From: Dermacoccus abyssi
Lineage (GTDB): Bacteria > Actinomycetota > Actinomycetes > Actinomycetales > Dermatophilaceae
Length of the DNA stretch: 64,000 nucleotides
Reading direction: 5' to 3'
Assembly (NCBI RefSeq): GCF_003515945.1
Contig: NZ_QWLM01000009.1
Span: forward strand, 56,709 to 120,708
The notes under the pieces were generated by a model. It made no database searches and was not told the origin of the DNA. It worked only from the letters and a program-made list of their open reading frames with translations. Shown here piece after piece: positions 17,349 to 25,475 of this stretch (positions are counted from its first letter, which is position 1; every line of letters starts with the position of its first letter). Made by a program: the position numbers and the translations under genes.

Positions 17349-17353
17349 GAGGA

Positions 17354-18709
17354 TCAGCCTGCCACCAGGCTCAGGCCCGTCTCGGCTGCATTCGCGAAGC
17401 TGTCATCGACGGCCACCACGTGGTGGCCCGCAGCTGCGAGGAGGGAGGACGCGATCGAGGCGCGGTAGCCACCTGCGCAGTGCACCCACAGTTCGCCGGA
17501 AGGAATCTCGTCGAGGCGCTCGAGCACGTCGTGAAGCGGCACGTTTACGGCGCCGTCGATGTGGGACGGGCCGAACTCGTCGGCGCGTCGCACGTCGAGG
17601 ACGGTCACTTCGCGGTGGTGGCGCACCTGAGCGAGGTCGGCGAACGTGGCGCGCTCGAACGACTGGAGCGCCTCGTCGGTCCACGCCTGCGGAGCGCCCG
17701 TGGCCTGCCCCCGGAGGCGCTCGATGCCGATGCGCACGAGTTCGCGCTGCGCTTCGGCGACCTGCTCGGGGCTGTCCCCGAGCAGTGTGAGCGAGGCCCC
17801 CCAGGGCATGATCCAGCCGAGGTAGGTGGCGAACTGGCCGTCGACGCCGAAGTTGACCGTGCGGCCGACGTGCCCCTTGGCGTACGCCTCGCGATTGCGC
17901 AGGTCGACGACCCACTCCCCGGCTTCGAGGGAGGCACGGATCTCATCCTTGTCGACGGTGGCGGGCAGGGTGAGATCAGGGGCGTCCTGCGGAGCGTCGG
18001 CGTTCGCCGGCCCCATGTGCGCGTAGTACGCGGGCCACTCGGACAGGCCCTCGAGGATCTCCTCGACCCACTCGTCCTCGCTCTTCGTCAGGGCCGGGTT
18101 GGTGCGCTTCTCGGTGCCGATGGTCGAGGAATCGGCGTCGGACTGCGTCGCGGAACAGAAGCTGCCGAAACCGTGTGTCGGAAGCACCTGCGCCTCGTCG
18201 GGCAGTTCGGAGGCGAGGCGCTGGACGGAGTCGTACTGGTGGTGGACGAGTGCGTCGGTGTTCTCCTCGCCGAGCAGGTCGGGGCGCCCGGTCGAGCCGA
18301 ACGTCAGCGATCCGCCGGAGAAGACGCCGATCGTGCCCTCGTCGCCGGCGAGGGCGTACGACAGGTGGGTGAAGGTGTGGCCTGGTGTCGCGAGGACGGT
18401 GACGCTCATGCTGCCGACGGTGACGACATCATCGTCACGCACACCGACGCGCTCGAACGAGACCTCGTCGTCCGCGTTGACGTGGTACGTAGCGCCGGTC
18501 TCGTTCGCGAGCGCCCGGCCCCCGGTGACGTAGTCGTTGTGGATGTGCGTCTCGAAGACATGCGTGATGCACACCCCTTCGCGCTCCGCCACCGCGAGGA
18601 CGCGGTCGACGTCGCGTTGCGGGTCGACGACGAGGGCAACCTCGCCGTCGTGGGCCAAGTAGGAGCGGTCGCCGAGTGACGGCGTGTCGATCGGGACGAT
18701 GGCAACCAT
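17354..18709 (-). CDS. CstB-like persulfide dioxygenase/rhodanese fusion
   Basis: A 451-residue protein from ATG 18709 (AGGAGG precedes it). Residues 1-235 are a metallo-beta-lactamase fold with iron ligands in ETHIHNDY (His55, His57, Asp59), ATPGHTF (His111) and PTHGFGSFC (His179). Residues about 255-335 are a rhodanese fold whose active loop lacks Cys (LLGDSPEQ). Residues 362-450 are a second rhodanese with Cys411 in VHCAGGYRA. This order (dioxygenase, pseudo-rhodanese, rhodanese) is that of CstB, which converts persulfides to thiosulfate/sulfite. It is divergent from the CstR-type regulator gene with operator-like sites between them. Confidence 0.88.
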   Translation of the reverse strand: MVAIVPIDTPSLGDRSYLAHDGEVALVVDPQRDVDRVLAVAEREGVCITHVFETHIHNDYVTGGRALANETGATYHVNADDEVSFERVGVRDDDVVTVGSMSVTVLATPGHTFTHLSYALAGDEGTIGVFSGGSLTFGSTGRPDLLGEENTDALVHHQYDSVQRLASELPDEAQVLPTHGFGSFCSATQSDADSSTIGTEKRTNPALTKSEDEWVEEILEGLSEWPAYYAHMGPANADAPQDAPDLTLPATVDKDEIRASLEAGEWVVDLRNREAYAKGHVGRTVNFGVDGQFATYLGWIMPWGASLTLLGDSPEQVAEAQRELVRIGIERLRGQATGAPQAWTDEALQSFERATFADLAQVRHHREVTVLDVRRADEFGPSHIDGAVNVPLHDVLERLDEIPSGELWVHCAGGYRASIASSLLAAAGHHVVAVDDSFANAAETGLSLVAG

Positions 18710-18756
18710 CGTGCCCTCCTTCCGCGCGACCACCGGGCCGCGTCTCGCTTCGATTT

Positions 18757-18772
18757 ATACCCCCTGGGGTAT
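18757..18772. promoter_or_regulatory. CstR/CsoR operator-like site 1
   Basis: ATACCCCCTGGGGTAT has 7-bp inverted arms ATACCCC/GGGGTAT around two bases. GC-tract palindromes flanked by ATA/TAT are typical of CsoR/CstR operators. It lies 48 bp upstream of the CstB-like start and is the most symmetrical of three sites in the divergent gap. Confidence 0.75.
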
Positions 18773-18792
18773 CTGGCTCCAGTAGATCACAG

Positions 18793-18808
18793 ATACCCCC
18801 ACCCGTAT
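18793..18808. promoter_or_regulatory. CstR/CsoR operator-like site 2
   Basis: ATACCCCCACCCGTAT keeps the ATAC..GTAT ends and the C tract but loses inner symmetry. It lies 20 bases from site 1. Confidence 0.55.
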
Positions 18809-18893
18809 CAAGCGGGGTGCCTTCGCCCGCATTTCCGCGGATTCCGCTACGGATGATCCGGGGAGCGCCCGACGTTGACGGGAGCGACATTCG

Positions 18894-18909
18894 ATACCCC
18901 ACCCCGTAT
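18894..18909. promoter_or_regulatory. CstR/CsoR operator-like site 3
   Basis: ATACCCCACCCCGTAT resembles site 2 in 14 of 16 positions and lies 84 bp upstream of the regulator's own start, which suggests autoregulation. Confidence 0.55.
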
Positions 18910-18992
18910 GCTGGGACTTTGCGTCGCCGGGGCGGCACCGTCTCCCTCGGGCACCACCGAGGCCCCGCGACCACCGAACCGAAAGGCTTGCC

Positions 18993-19256
18993 ATGCAGCT
19001 CTCACCCGATGACATGACGCCCGTGCTCAACCGCCTCAAGCGGGCTCAGGGTCAGCTCGGCGGTGTCATCCGACTCATCGAGAGTGGCGCCGAGTGCCAG
19101 GACGTCGTCACGCAACTCGCCGCGACGAGCCGCGCCCTCGACAGGGCCGGCTTCGCCATCCTCTCCTCGGGGCTGCAGCAGTGCCTCGCCGAGGAGGGTT
19201 CCGTCAGCGAGGAGAACGCCAAAACGCTCGAGAAACTCTTCCTCACGCTCTCCTGA
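18993..19256 (+). CDS. CstR-type persulfide-sensing repressor (CsoR family)
   Basis: An 87-residue all-helical CsoR/RcnR-family regulator: LNRLKRAQGQLGGVIRLIESGAECQDVVTQL is read here as the usual helix 1-2 block with Cys35. The second Cys is Cys64 in LQQCLAEE. In copper-sensing CsoR a His lies four residues before that Cys; here the position is Gly60, so Cu(I) binding is unlikely. Two conserved cysteines without the His is the CstR pattern, in which persulfides cross-link the cysteines and lift repression. Divergent from the CstB-like/TauE/YgaP-like genes, which it probably represses. Confidence 0.85.
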   Translation: MQLSPDDMTPVLNRLKRAQGQLGGVIRLIESGAECQDVVTQLAATSRALDRAGFAILSSGLQQCLAEEGSVSEENAKTLEKLFLTLS

Positions 19257-19333
19257 TCCACACGCCTGCGACTGTTCGCGGCGGCGCACAGGGCGCTACG
19301 GTCGAAGGGCAATCCGATGAGAGGTGGGGACTC

Positions 19334-20350
19334 ATGGCCGACAAGAGCGGCTCCTACAAGCGCGACACCAACTACATCCAGACCCGCATCACCCGCGACG
19401 GCGAGGACGGCTACCCGGTGGAGGCGAACCGCTACCGTCTCGCCGCGGCACGTGCCTGCCCGTGGGCGAACCGTGCGCTCATCGCGCGCCGCCTCTACGG
19501 CCTCGACGACGTCATCTCCGTCGCCATGGCCGGCCCGACCCACGACGAACGCAGCTGGACCTTCGATCTCGACCCGGGCGGCGTCGACCCCGTGCTCGGC
19601 ATCCACTTCCTGCGCGACGCCTACACCAAGCGCTTCCCGAACTACGAGCGCGGCATCACGGTGCCCGCCATCGTCGACGAGCGCACCGGCGAGGTCGTGA
19701 CGAACGACTTCAACCAGATGACGCTCGACTTCGGCACCGAGTGGAAGGAATTCCACCGCGCGGGCGCACCCGATCTTTACCCCGAGGCACAGCGCGAGGA
19801 GATGGACGAGCTCATGGAGTTCGTCTTCCACACCGTCAACAACGGCGTCTACAAGTGCGGCTTCGCGACATCGCAGGAGGCGTACGACAAGGCCTACGAC
19901 GAACTCTGGTCAGCGCTCGACCAACTCGAGAAGCGGCTCGAGACGCGTCGCTACCTCATGGGCCCGAGCATCAGCGAGGCCGACGTTCGCCTCTACCCGA
20001 CGCTCGTGCGCTTCGACGCCGTCTACCACGGCCACTTCAAGTGCAACCGGCAGAAGCTCGACGAGCTGCCGAACCTGTGGGGTTACGCCCGAGAGTTGTT
20101 CCAGACGCCGGGGTTCGGAGACACGAACGACTTCGTGCAGATCAAGGAGCACTACTACATCGTCCACACCGACGTGAACCCGACGGGTATCGTCCCGAAG
20201 GGTCCGGCGTTGAACGGCTGGCTCACCCCGCACGGACGCGACCACCTCGAGGCCAACACCTGGGGTGACGGCGGCACGCCGCCCCCACCCCCGCTCGCGG
20301 CCGAGGTGCCCGACCCGGCGCACACGCCGCTGCGCGTCGAGGCGCGCTGA
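19334..20350 (+). CDS. Glutathionyl-hydroquinone reductase-like GST (Xi class)
   Basis: A 338-residue protein with the Xi-class motif ACPWANR; the catalytic Cys42 is in CPWA. The N-terminal extension with GRYHLY-type residues (VEANRYRLAAARACPWANR) leads into a thioredoxin fold with FDLDPGG, YERGITVPAIVDE and a C-terminal helical domain with GPSISEADVRLYPTLVRFD. These enzymes reduce S-conjugated hydroquinones. Actinobacteria generally use mycothiol instead of glutathione, so the true thiol partner is uncertain. GAGGTGGGG precedes ATG 19334. The C-terminus is Pro-rich. It follows the CstR-type gene by 77 bp. Confidence 0.87.
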   Translation: MADKSGSYKRDTNYIQTRITRDGEDGYPVEANRYRLAAARACPWANRALIARRLYGLDDVISVAMAGPTHDERSWTFDLDPGGVDPVLGIHFLRDAYTKRFPNYERGITVPAIVDERTGEVVTNDFNQMTLDFGTEWKEFHRAGAPDLYPEAQREEMDELMEFVFHTVNNGVYKCGFATSQEAYDKAYDELWSALDQLEKRLETRRYLMGPSISEADVRLYPTLVRFDAVYHGHFKCNRQKLDELPNLWGYARELFQTPGFGDTNDFVQIKEHYYIVHTDVNPTGIVPKGPALNGWLTPHGRDHLEANTWGDGGTPPPPPLAAEVPDPAHTPLRVEAR

Positions 20351-20373
20351 CGGCCACGTCACGTACCCGCGGA

Positions 20374-20419
20374 TTCGGTAGACGTTCGGCGTCGGATACG
20401 ACGCGGAACGTCTACCGAA
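20374..20419 (+). terminator. Long perfect hairpin terminator
   Basis: Outer arms TTCGGTAGACGTTC (20374-20387) and their complement (20406-20419) enclose inner arms GCGTCG/CGACGC, giving about 20 paired bases around a GATA-type loop. It follows the GST-like gene. Confidence 0.8.
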
Positions 20420-20454
20420 CCGACAACCCGTGACTGCTTGGCCGCAACCCGCCC

Positions 20455-20470
20455 TGGCACGTCAGTGCCA
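20455..20470. promoter_or_regulatory. Small palindrome upstream of NCS1 permease
   Basis: TGGCAC-gtca-GTGCCA is a perfect 6-bp inverted repeat 113 bp before the permease start, followed by another TGGCAC at 20482. It could be an operator; no regulator gene is adjacent. Confidence 0.35.
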
Positions 20471-20582
20471 AACGCGAATTCTGGCACTTTCGCGCCGATA
20501 GTCTGCCGATGCGCCGACCGGCGCGTCGACGGCCCCGCGCCAGCCGTCTCCCGGTGAAGCGCGGCAGGAGGGAAGCACGCCA

Positions 20583-21983
20583 GTGAGTCACGCGAGCGCC
20601 ACGACGCAGCACCAGGGCACCGCACCGCGCCGGGACCCCGACGTGGGTGACACCCACGACGTCCCCACAACACTCGAGGGCGGGCCGGCACCGCGTAACC
20701 TCGGGCTGCTCGACCAGCTCGGCATGTGGGGCAACCTCGGCATGAGCCTGCTCGCGTTCGCGGGCGCCATCGTCGTCCTGCAGCCGCTCGGCGCGCCGGG
20801 GATTGGCATGCCGCAGGCGATTCTCGCGCTCGTCGTGGGCACCCTCGTCGGCACTGCGGGCGTCTCCGCGATGGCGCTCGCGTCGTCGCAGCAGGGTCAG
20901 CCCGCGATGGTGATGCTGCGCGGCCTGTTCGGCGGCCGCCTGTCGTACGTGCCGACGCTGTTCAACATGACGCAGCTCATCGGCTGGGGCACCTTCGAGA
21001 TCGTCACGACGACGATGGCCGCCCAGACCCTCTGGCCGAGCCTGCCGCGCTGGCCCGTCGTCGTCACCATCGGTGTGGTGACGACGCTGCTCGCGATCTA
21101 CCCGCTGCACTGGGTCAAGGTGCTGCGCAAGTACGTCACCGTCGCCGTCATCATCACGCTCGTCTACTTGGCCTCGCAGCTACTGACGCGTGACGTACCC
21201 GCCCACACCGGTCACGGCTGGGGCGGCTGGATGGTGGCCGTCGACGCGATCATCGCGCTGTCCGTCTCGTGGGTGCCGGTCGCCGGCGACTACGCGCGCC
21301 ACTCGACGTCCCACCGCGCCGCGGTGCTCGGCAGCTACCTCGGCTACTGCGTCACCCAGATCGCGGTCTACTCGATCGGCATCATCACCCTGCTGCTGGC
21401 CGGCGGCAACGGCGACGCCGTGTTCTCGATCTTCCTCGGCGTCGCGGGCGGCTCGCTGTGCTTCCTCGTGCTGACGCTGCGCGAGATCGACCAGTGCTTC
21501 GTCGACGTCTACTCGACGACGGTGTCCCTGCAGAACATCGCGCCGCGCCTCGACCGTCGCCTCATCTCGATCGCGCTCGGCGTCACCTCGACGGTGCTCG
21601 CCCTCGCCGTCGACATCTACGGCTTCGCGCACTTCCTCGCCCTCATCGGCTCGGTGTTCGTGCCGCTGCTCGGCGTCTTCCTCGTCGACTACTACCTGTT
21701 CGGCGGGCGTCACCGCTGGAACACCACCGTCGACGCACCCTCGCGTCCGCTCATGCTCGTCGCCTGGGCAGCCGGGTTCGTCGCCTACGAGCTCGTCGCG
21801 CCCGGCACGCTCGGCGCGTGGTCGGACATGTGGCGTTCCATCGGCGAGGCCATCGGCCTCAGCGCACCGACGTGGCTGAGCGCCTCCCTCGTCGCGTTCG
21901 GCGTGGCGGCACTCGCCACGATCGTCGTCGAGATCAGCGGCGGCGGCGCGGCGGGTGCGCGCTCGCGATCGACACGCGGTTGA
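20583..21983 (+). CDS. NCS1-family purine/cytosine permease-like transporter
   Basis: A 466-residue transporter starting at GTG 20583 after GGAGGG. About twelve hydrophobic segments are visible. The NCS1 signatures are LGMWGNLGMSLLAFAGAIV in TM1, GLFGGRLSYVPTLFNMTQLIGWGTFE across TM3 (read in part), SWVPVAGDYARHS in TM6, and VDVYSTTVSLQNI. It imports nucleobases or a related compound such as a thiamin precursor by cation symport. No salvage or thiamin genes adjoin it, so the substrate is open. Its last 50 bp overlap the 3' end of the convergent AhpD-like gene. Confidence 0.82.
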   Translation: MSHASATTQHQGTAPRRDPDVGDTHDVPTTLEGGPAPRNLGLLDQLGMWGNLGMSLLAFAGAIVVLQPLGAPGIGMPQAILALVVGTLVGTAGVSAMALASSQQGQPAMVMLRGLFGGRLSYVPTLFNMTQLIGWGTFEIVTTTMAAQTLWPSLPRWPVVVTIGVVTTLLAIYPLHWVKVLRKYVTVAVIITLVYLASQLLTRDVPAHTGHGWGGWMVAVDAIIALSVSWVPVAGDYARHSTSHRAAVLGSYLGYCVTQIAVYSIGIITLLLAGGNGDAVFSIFLGVAGGSLCFLVLTLREIDQCFVDVYSTTVSLQNIAPRLDRRLISIALGVTSTVLALAVDIYGFAHFLALIGSVFVPLLGVFLVDYYLFGGRHRWNTTVDAPSRPLMLVAWAAGFVAYELVAPGTLGAWSDMWRSIGEAIGLSAPTWLSASLVAFGVAALATIVVEISGGGAAGARSRSTRG

Positions 21984-22401
21984 ACGCGTTGATGAGCACG
22001 ATGGCCCACTCGAGGGCCGCGAGCGCCTCCGTCGACATGACGTCCGACGCGTCAGCGATGGCCGCGCGCAGATCGAGTTCGCGCGGGTTGGTGAGGGCCT
22101 CGGCCAGCTCCAACGCCGCGCGCTCGACGTCGGTGTAGAGGTCGGCGTCACGCCACGCGGGCAGCAGGTCGATCTTGAGCGGGTCGACGCCGGCGTCGCG
22201 GGCGGCGGGCGCGTGGACGCTCAGGCACGTCACGCAGCCGTTGATCTGCGAGACGCGCGTGTTGACGAGCTCGATGAGCCCGACGTCGAGGCCGGCCTCC
22301 TTCGACGCGGCGCGCGAGCTCTTCGCGGCCTCGATCATCGCCGCGTGCGTGAGGGGCTGAACCTTGTCGATGCAGGGGCGCTCCGGGTCGCCACCGCTCA
22401 T
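21934..22401 (-). CDS. AhpD-like carboxymuconolactone decarboxylase family protein
   Basis: A 155-residue all-helical protein. The AhpD redox motif CxxC-x3-H is present as GCVTCLSVH (Cys56, Cys59, His63), preceded by ELVNTRVSQIN. These proteins reduce peroxides through the CxxC pair. The C-terminal region ELAEALTNPRELDLRAAIAD and WAIVLINAFNRVSIAS is typical. I chose ATG 22401 because AAGGAG lies six bases upstream; frames further 5' are Arg-rich and unlikely. It is convergent with, and overlaps, the NCS1 permease gene. Confidence 0.88.
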   Translation of the reverse strand: MSGGDPERPCIDKVQPLTHAAMIEAAKSSRAASKEAGLDVGLIELVNTRVSQINGCVTCLSVHAPAARDAGVDPLKIDLLPAWRDADLYTDVERAALELAEALTNPRELDLRAAIADASDVMSTEALAALEWAIVLINAFNRVSIASAHPPRRRR

Positions 22402-22667
22402 GTCGGACTCCTTCTCACCGCACCGCACCGTGGGCGGCCCGGCCGAATCGTTCGGGGGACGGGCCGAACCTAACGGCCGTCGGCCCCGAGACGCTGACCG
22501 ACGTTGCCGGGGCGCCGACGGCGTCATACGTTTCAGATGCACGCTCGTGTCCGCGACGCGCCCCGAGCGGGGTGCGGGAAGGGGTAGGCGCCGCGAGCCG
22601 TTGCACCGAACGTGCCCGCCGCGCCGTCCGCCGGGACGACGCACCGCGAGGAGAAACGAAGGTTCAC

Positions 22668-23621
22668 ATGAACGACGTCCAGGTACTCGAGGCCCGTCAG
22701 GTTCCCCTCGGCGGCATGCGATCGCTCGAGGTGCGCCGCACGCTTCCGCACAAGGATCGCTCCTTCGTCGGCGCGTGGTGCTTCGTCGACCACTACGGCC
22801 CCGAGCCCGTGCGCGACCTCGAACGCGACGGCATGGACGTGCCGCCGCACCCGCACACCGGCCTGCAGACGGTCTCGTGGCTGTTCGACGGCGAGATCGA
22901 GCACCGCGACACCGGCGGCGTGCACGGCATGGTGCGCCCCGGCGAGATGAACCTCATGACGAGCGGTCACGGCATCGCCCACTCGGAGGTCTCGACGCCG
23001 GAGACCGACACACTGCACGGCGTCCAGCTGTGGGTTGCGCTGCCGGACGCCGACCGCGAGACGGCACGCGCGTTCGAGCACCACGCCCCAGACGACGTCG
23101 ACCTCACCGGTGACGACGGCGGTTTCGCCGGCGTCGCGCTCGTCTTCCTCGGTGAGCTGCCCGGCGTCGATCGCTCGCCCGTGACGACGTACACGCCGTT
23201 GCTCGGCGCAGAGCTGCGCCTCGAGGCGGGCACCGAACTCACCCTCGACGTCGACTCGTCGTTCGAGCACGCCGTCCTCGTCGACTCCGGCGACGTGACG
23301 TTCGAGGGGACGCAGCTCAAGCGCGGCGACCTCGCGTGCCTCGACCCGGGCCGCTCGCAGCTGCACTTCTCGATCGGCCAGTTCCCCGCCCGTCTCGTTC
23401 TGCTCGGCGGCGAGCCGTTCGAGGAGGAGATCGTCATGTGGTGGAACTTCGTCGGCCGCAGCCACGAGGAGGTTGTCGAAGCCCGTGAACAGTACGAGGC
23501 CGGGGACCCGCGCTTCGGCCACGTCGAGGGCTACACCGGCAAGACCGACCGCATTCCGGCACCGCCCATCCCGCCTGTCCACCTGCGCCCGCGCAACCGT
23601 CGCGGCCGTATCGGCGGCTGA
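22668..23621 (+). CDS. Pirin family protein
   Basis: A 317-residue bicupin. The N-terminal cupin holds the pirin metal motif in PPHPHTGLQTVSWLFDGEIEHRDT (quoted in part as PHPHTGLQTVS) and GHGIAHSE, giving three His and one Glu as ligands. It has VRRTLPHKDRSFVGAWCFVDHYGP near the start, a family hallmark. Pirins are metal-binding and include quercetinases; the true role is unknown. It leads a run with a GNAT protein and a flavin reductase, spaced 54 and 5 bp, probably cotranscribed. Confidence 0.9.
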   Translation: MNDVQVLEARQVPLGGMRSLEVRRTLPHKDRSFVGAWCFVDHYGPEPVRDLERDGMDVPPHPHTGLQTVSWLFDGEIEHRDTGGVHGMVRPGEMNLMTSGHGIAHSEVSTPETDTLHGVQLWVALPDADRETARAFEHHAPDDVDLTGDDGGFAGVALVFLGELPGVDRSPVTTYTPLLGAELRLEAGTELTLDVDSSFEHAVLVDSGDVTFEGTQLKRGDLACLDPGRSQLHFSIGQFPARLVLLGGEPFEEEIVMWWNFVGRSHEEVVEAREQYEAGDPRFGHVEGYTGKTDRIPAPPIPPVHLRPRNRRGRIGG

Positions 23622-23675
23622 CCCCGCCTCCGATCCAACCGTCCCGACGCACCCAGATCCCCCGAGGAGATCGCC

Positions 23676-23987
23676 ATGTCCGACCTGACCATGAAGTACA
23701 ACACCGAAGCCAACCGCCACGAGGCGTGGGACGGTGACGCGCTGGCCGGTTTCGCCGAGTACCAGCTCACCGACGAGCTCGCCGTGTTCACCCACACCGA
23801 GGCCGACCCGGCTTACGAGGGCAAGGGCGTCGGCTCGCAGATCGCCCGTTTCGCGCTCGACGACGTGCGTGACGAGGGCACCCGCAAGGTGCTGCCGCTG
23901 TGCCCGTTCATCAAGGGCTGGATCGGTCGTCACCGCGAGTACGTCGAGCTCGTCTACGGCGCCCCCGCCACCACCGCGAAGGACTGA
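23676..23987 (+). CDS. YidJ-like small GNAT N-acetyltransferase
   Basis: A 103-residue protein of the short GNAT (COG2388) group. The acetyl-CoA-binding motif is PAYEGKGVGSQIARFALDDVRDEG, with the loop EGKGVGS, followed by KVLPLCPFIKGWIGRHREYVELV, in which CPFI..WI..HPEY is the family signature. CGAGGAGATC precedes ATG 23676. It lies between the pirin gene and the flavoprotein gene and is probably in their operon. Acceptor substrate unknown. Confidence 0.9.
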   Translation: MSDLTMKYNTEANRHEAWDGDALAGFAEYQLTDELAVFTHTEADPAYEGKGVGSQIARFALDDVRDEGTRKVLPLCPFIKGWIGRHREYVELVYGAPATTAKD

Positions 23988-23992
23988 CCCGG

Positions 23993-25396
23993 ATGACTGA
24001 CACTGACGAACTCAACGCCGACGTCGTCGTCATCGGCGGCGGGCCGGTGGGTGAGAATGTCGCCCAGTACGCCGTCGAGGGTGGCCTGAGCGCCGCGCTC
24101 GTCGAGGGCGAACTGCTCGGCGGCGAGTGCTCGTACTACGCGTGCATGCCGAGCAAGGCGCTCCTGCGCCCCATCGACGTGGCCCACACCACGGCGCACC
24201 TGCCCGGCGTCGAAGACGCTGCCGTCCAGCCGAAGGAGCTCCTCGCCCGCCGCGACACGTGGGTGTCGCACTACGACGACTCCGGCCAGGTGAAGTGGGC
24301 CGACGGCGCCGACATCGCGCTCGTGCGCGGCCACGGCCGCATCGTCGGGGAGAAGCGCGTCGAGGTCAGCGGCCCCGACGGCACGCGCACCGTCACGGCC
24401 GATCGCGCTGTCGTGCTCGCGACCGGCTCGGTGCCGGTCGTTCCGCCCGTCTTCGACGGCGTGAGCCCCTGGGGTTCGCGTGACGCGACGGGCGTCGTCG
24501 AGGTGCCCGAGCGGCTCCTCGTCGTCGGTGGCGGCGTCATCGCCGTCGAAGCGGCCACGTGGATGGCGGCCCTCGGTTCGCAGGTGCGCATGCTCGTGCG
24601 CGGCCCGGCACTGCTCGAGAAGAACGAACCGTTCGCGGGCGACATCGTGCGCTCCGCCCTCGAGAAGGCGGGCATCGCCGTCGTCCTCGGCGCCGACGTC
24701 ACGTCCGCCGTTCGTGAGCACGCGGACGACACGGGCCTGGGGCGCATCCACGGCGGCGAGGTGACGGTGACGACGTCCGCGTCGGGCACGTTCACCGCTG
24801 ACGAGGTTCTCGTCGCGACCGGACGCCGCCCCAACCTCGCCGACGTCGGCCTCGACGCGCTCGGTCTGTCCGCCGACGACGTGCGAAGCGGCACCTTGCC
24901 CGAGTGGCTGCACGCCGTCGGCGACGCCGGCCCCGGCGCCCCGCTCACCCACATGGGCAAGTACGAGGCGCGCGTGCTCGGCTCGAAGCTCGCGGGTGCC
25001 GACGAGGCTCCCGCTCCCGCGAACGTGCCGGTGCCGCAGGTGGTCTTCACCGACCCACAGGTCGCCTCCGTCGGCCAGAGCGAGGCCGAGGCGCGCTCCG
25101 CGCTGGGCGACGACGCCGTCGTCACCTCCGAGGTGGGCTTCGGCACCGCCGCCGGAACGTCGCTGCTGCGTGACGATGCCGACGGGCGCGCGAAGATCGT
25201 CGTCGACCGCCGTCGCGGCGTCGTCATGGGCGCCACGTTCGTCGGCCCGGACGCGGCTGAACTGCTCCACGCCGCGACGATCGCCATCGTCGGCGAGGTG
25301 CCTGTCAGCGTGCTGCGTCACGCCGTGCCGAGCTACCCGACGGCGTCGGAGCTATGGTTGCGCATGCTCGAACAGCTCCCGCGCGACCTGCGCTGA
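23993..25396 (+). CDS. Pyridine nucleotide-disulfide oxidoreductase (class I)
   Basis: A 467-residue flavoprotein. The FAD motif is VVVIGGGPVGENVAQYA, and the redox-active disulfide is GGECSYYACMPSK with Cys46 and Cys51 (CxxxxC). The NAD(P) motif is LLVVGGGVIAVEAATW. VLVATGRRPNLADVGL is the second FAD-contact block. The C-terminal active-site His is in HAVPSYPTASELW, the His..Glu pair of the dimer partner. It resembles the lipoamide dehydrogenase/mercuric reductase group, but substrate is unknown. It starts six bases after the GNAT stop. Confidence 0.88.
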   Translation: MTDTDELNADVVVIGGGPVGENVAQYAVEGGLSAALVEGELLGGECSYYACMPSKALLRPIDVAHTTAHLPGVEDAAVQPKELLARRDTWVSHYDDSGQVKWADGADIALVRGHGRIVGEKRVEVSGPDGTRTVTADRAVVLATGSVPVVPPVFDGVSPWGSRDATGVVEVPERLLVVGGGVIAVEAATWMAALGSQVRMLVRGPALLEKNEPFAGDIVRSALEKAGIAVVLGADVTSAVREHADDTGLGRIHGGEVTVTTSASGTFTADEVLVATGRRPNLADVGLDALGLSADDVRSGTLPEWLHAVGDAGPGAPLTHMGKYEARVLGSKLAGADEAPAPANVPVPQVVFTDPQVASVGQSEAEARSALGDDAVVTSEVGFGTAAGTSLLRDDADGRAKIVVDRRRGVVMGATFVGPDAAELLHAATIAIVGEVPVSVLRHAVPSYPTASELWLRMLEQLPRDLR

Positions 25397-25423
25397 CGCG
25401 GGTTCGATGCGGCCGCCCACAAC

Positions 25424-25462
25424 GAACGGCGGGCCACCCCTCGTGAGGGTGGCCCGCCGTTC
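25424..25462. terminator. Bidirectional hairpin terminator
   Basis: Perfect 16-bp arms (25424-25439 and 25447-25462; GAACGGCGGGCCACCC) with a 7-base loop between the convergent flavoprotein and BCCT transporter genes. Confidence 0.85.
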
Positions 25463-25475
25463 GCGTGCCGCAGCG

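Noticed and set aside
20420..20582. Thiamin riboswitch upstream of the NCS1 permease
   Set aside because: Some NCS1 permeases have one, but I found no CUGAGA-type core or the conserved helices here.
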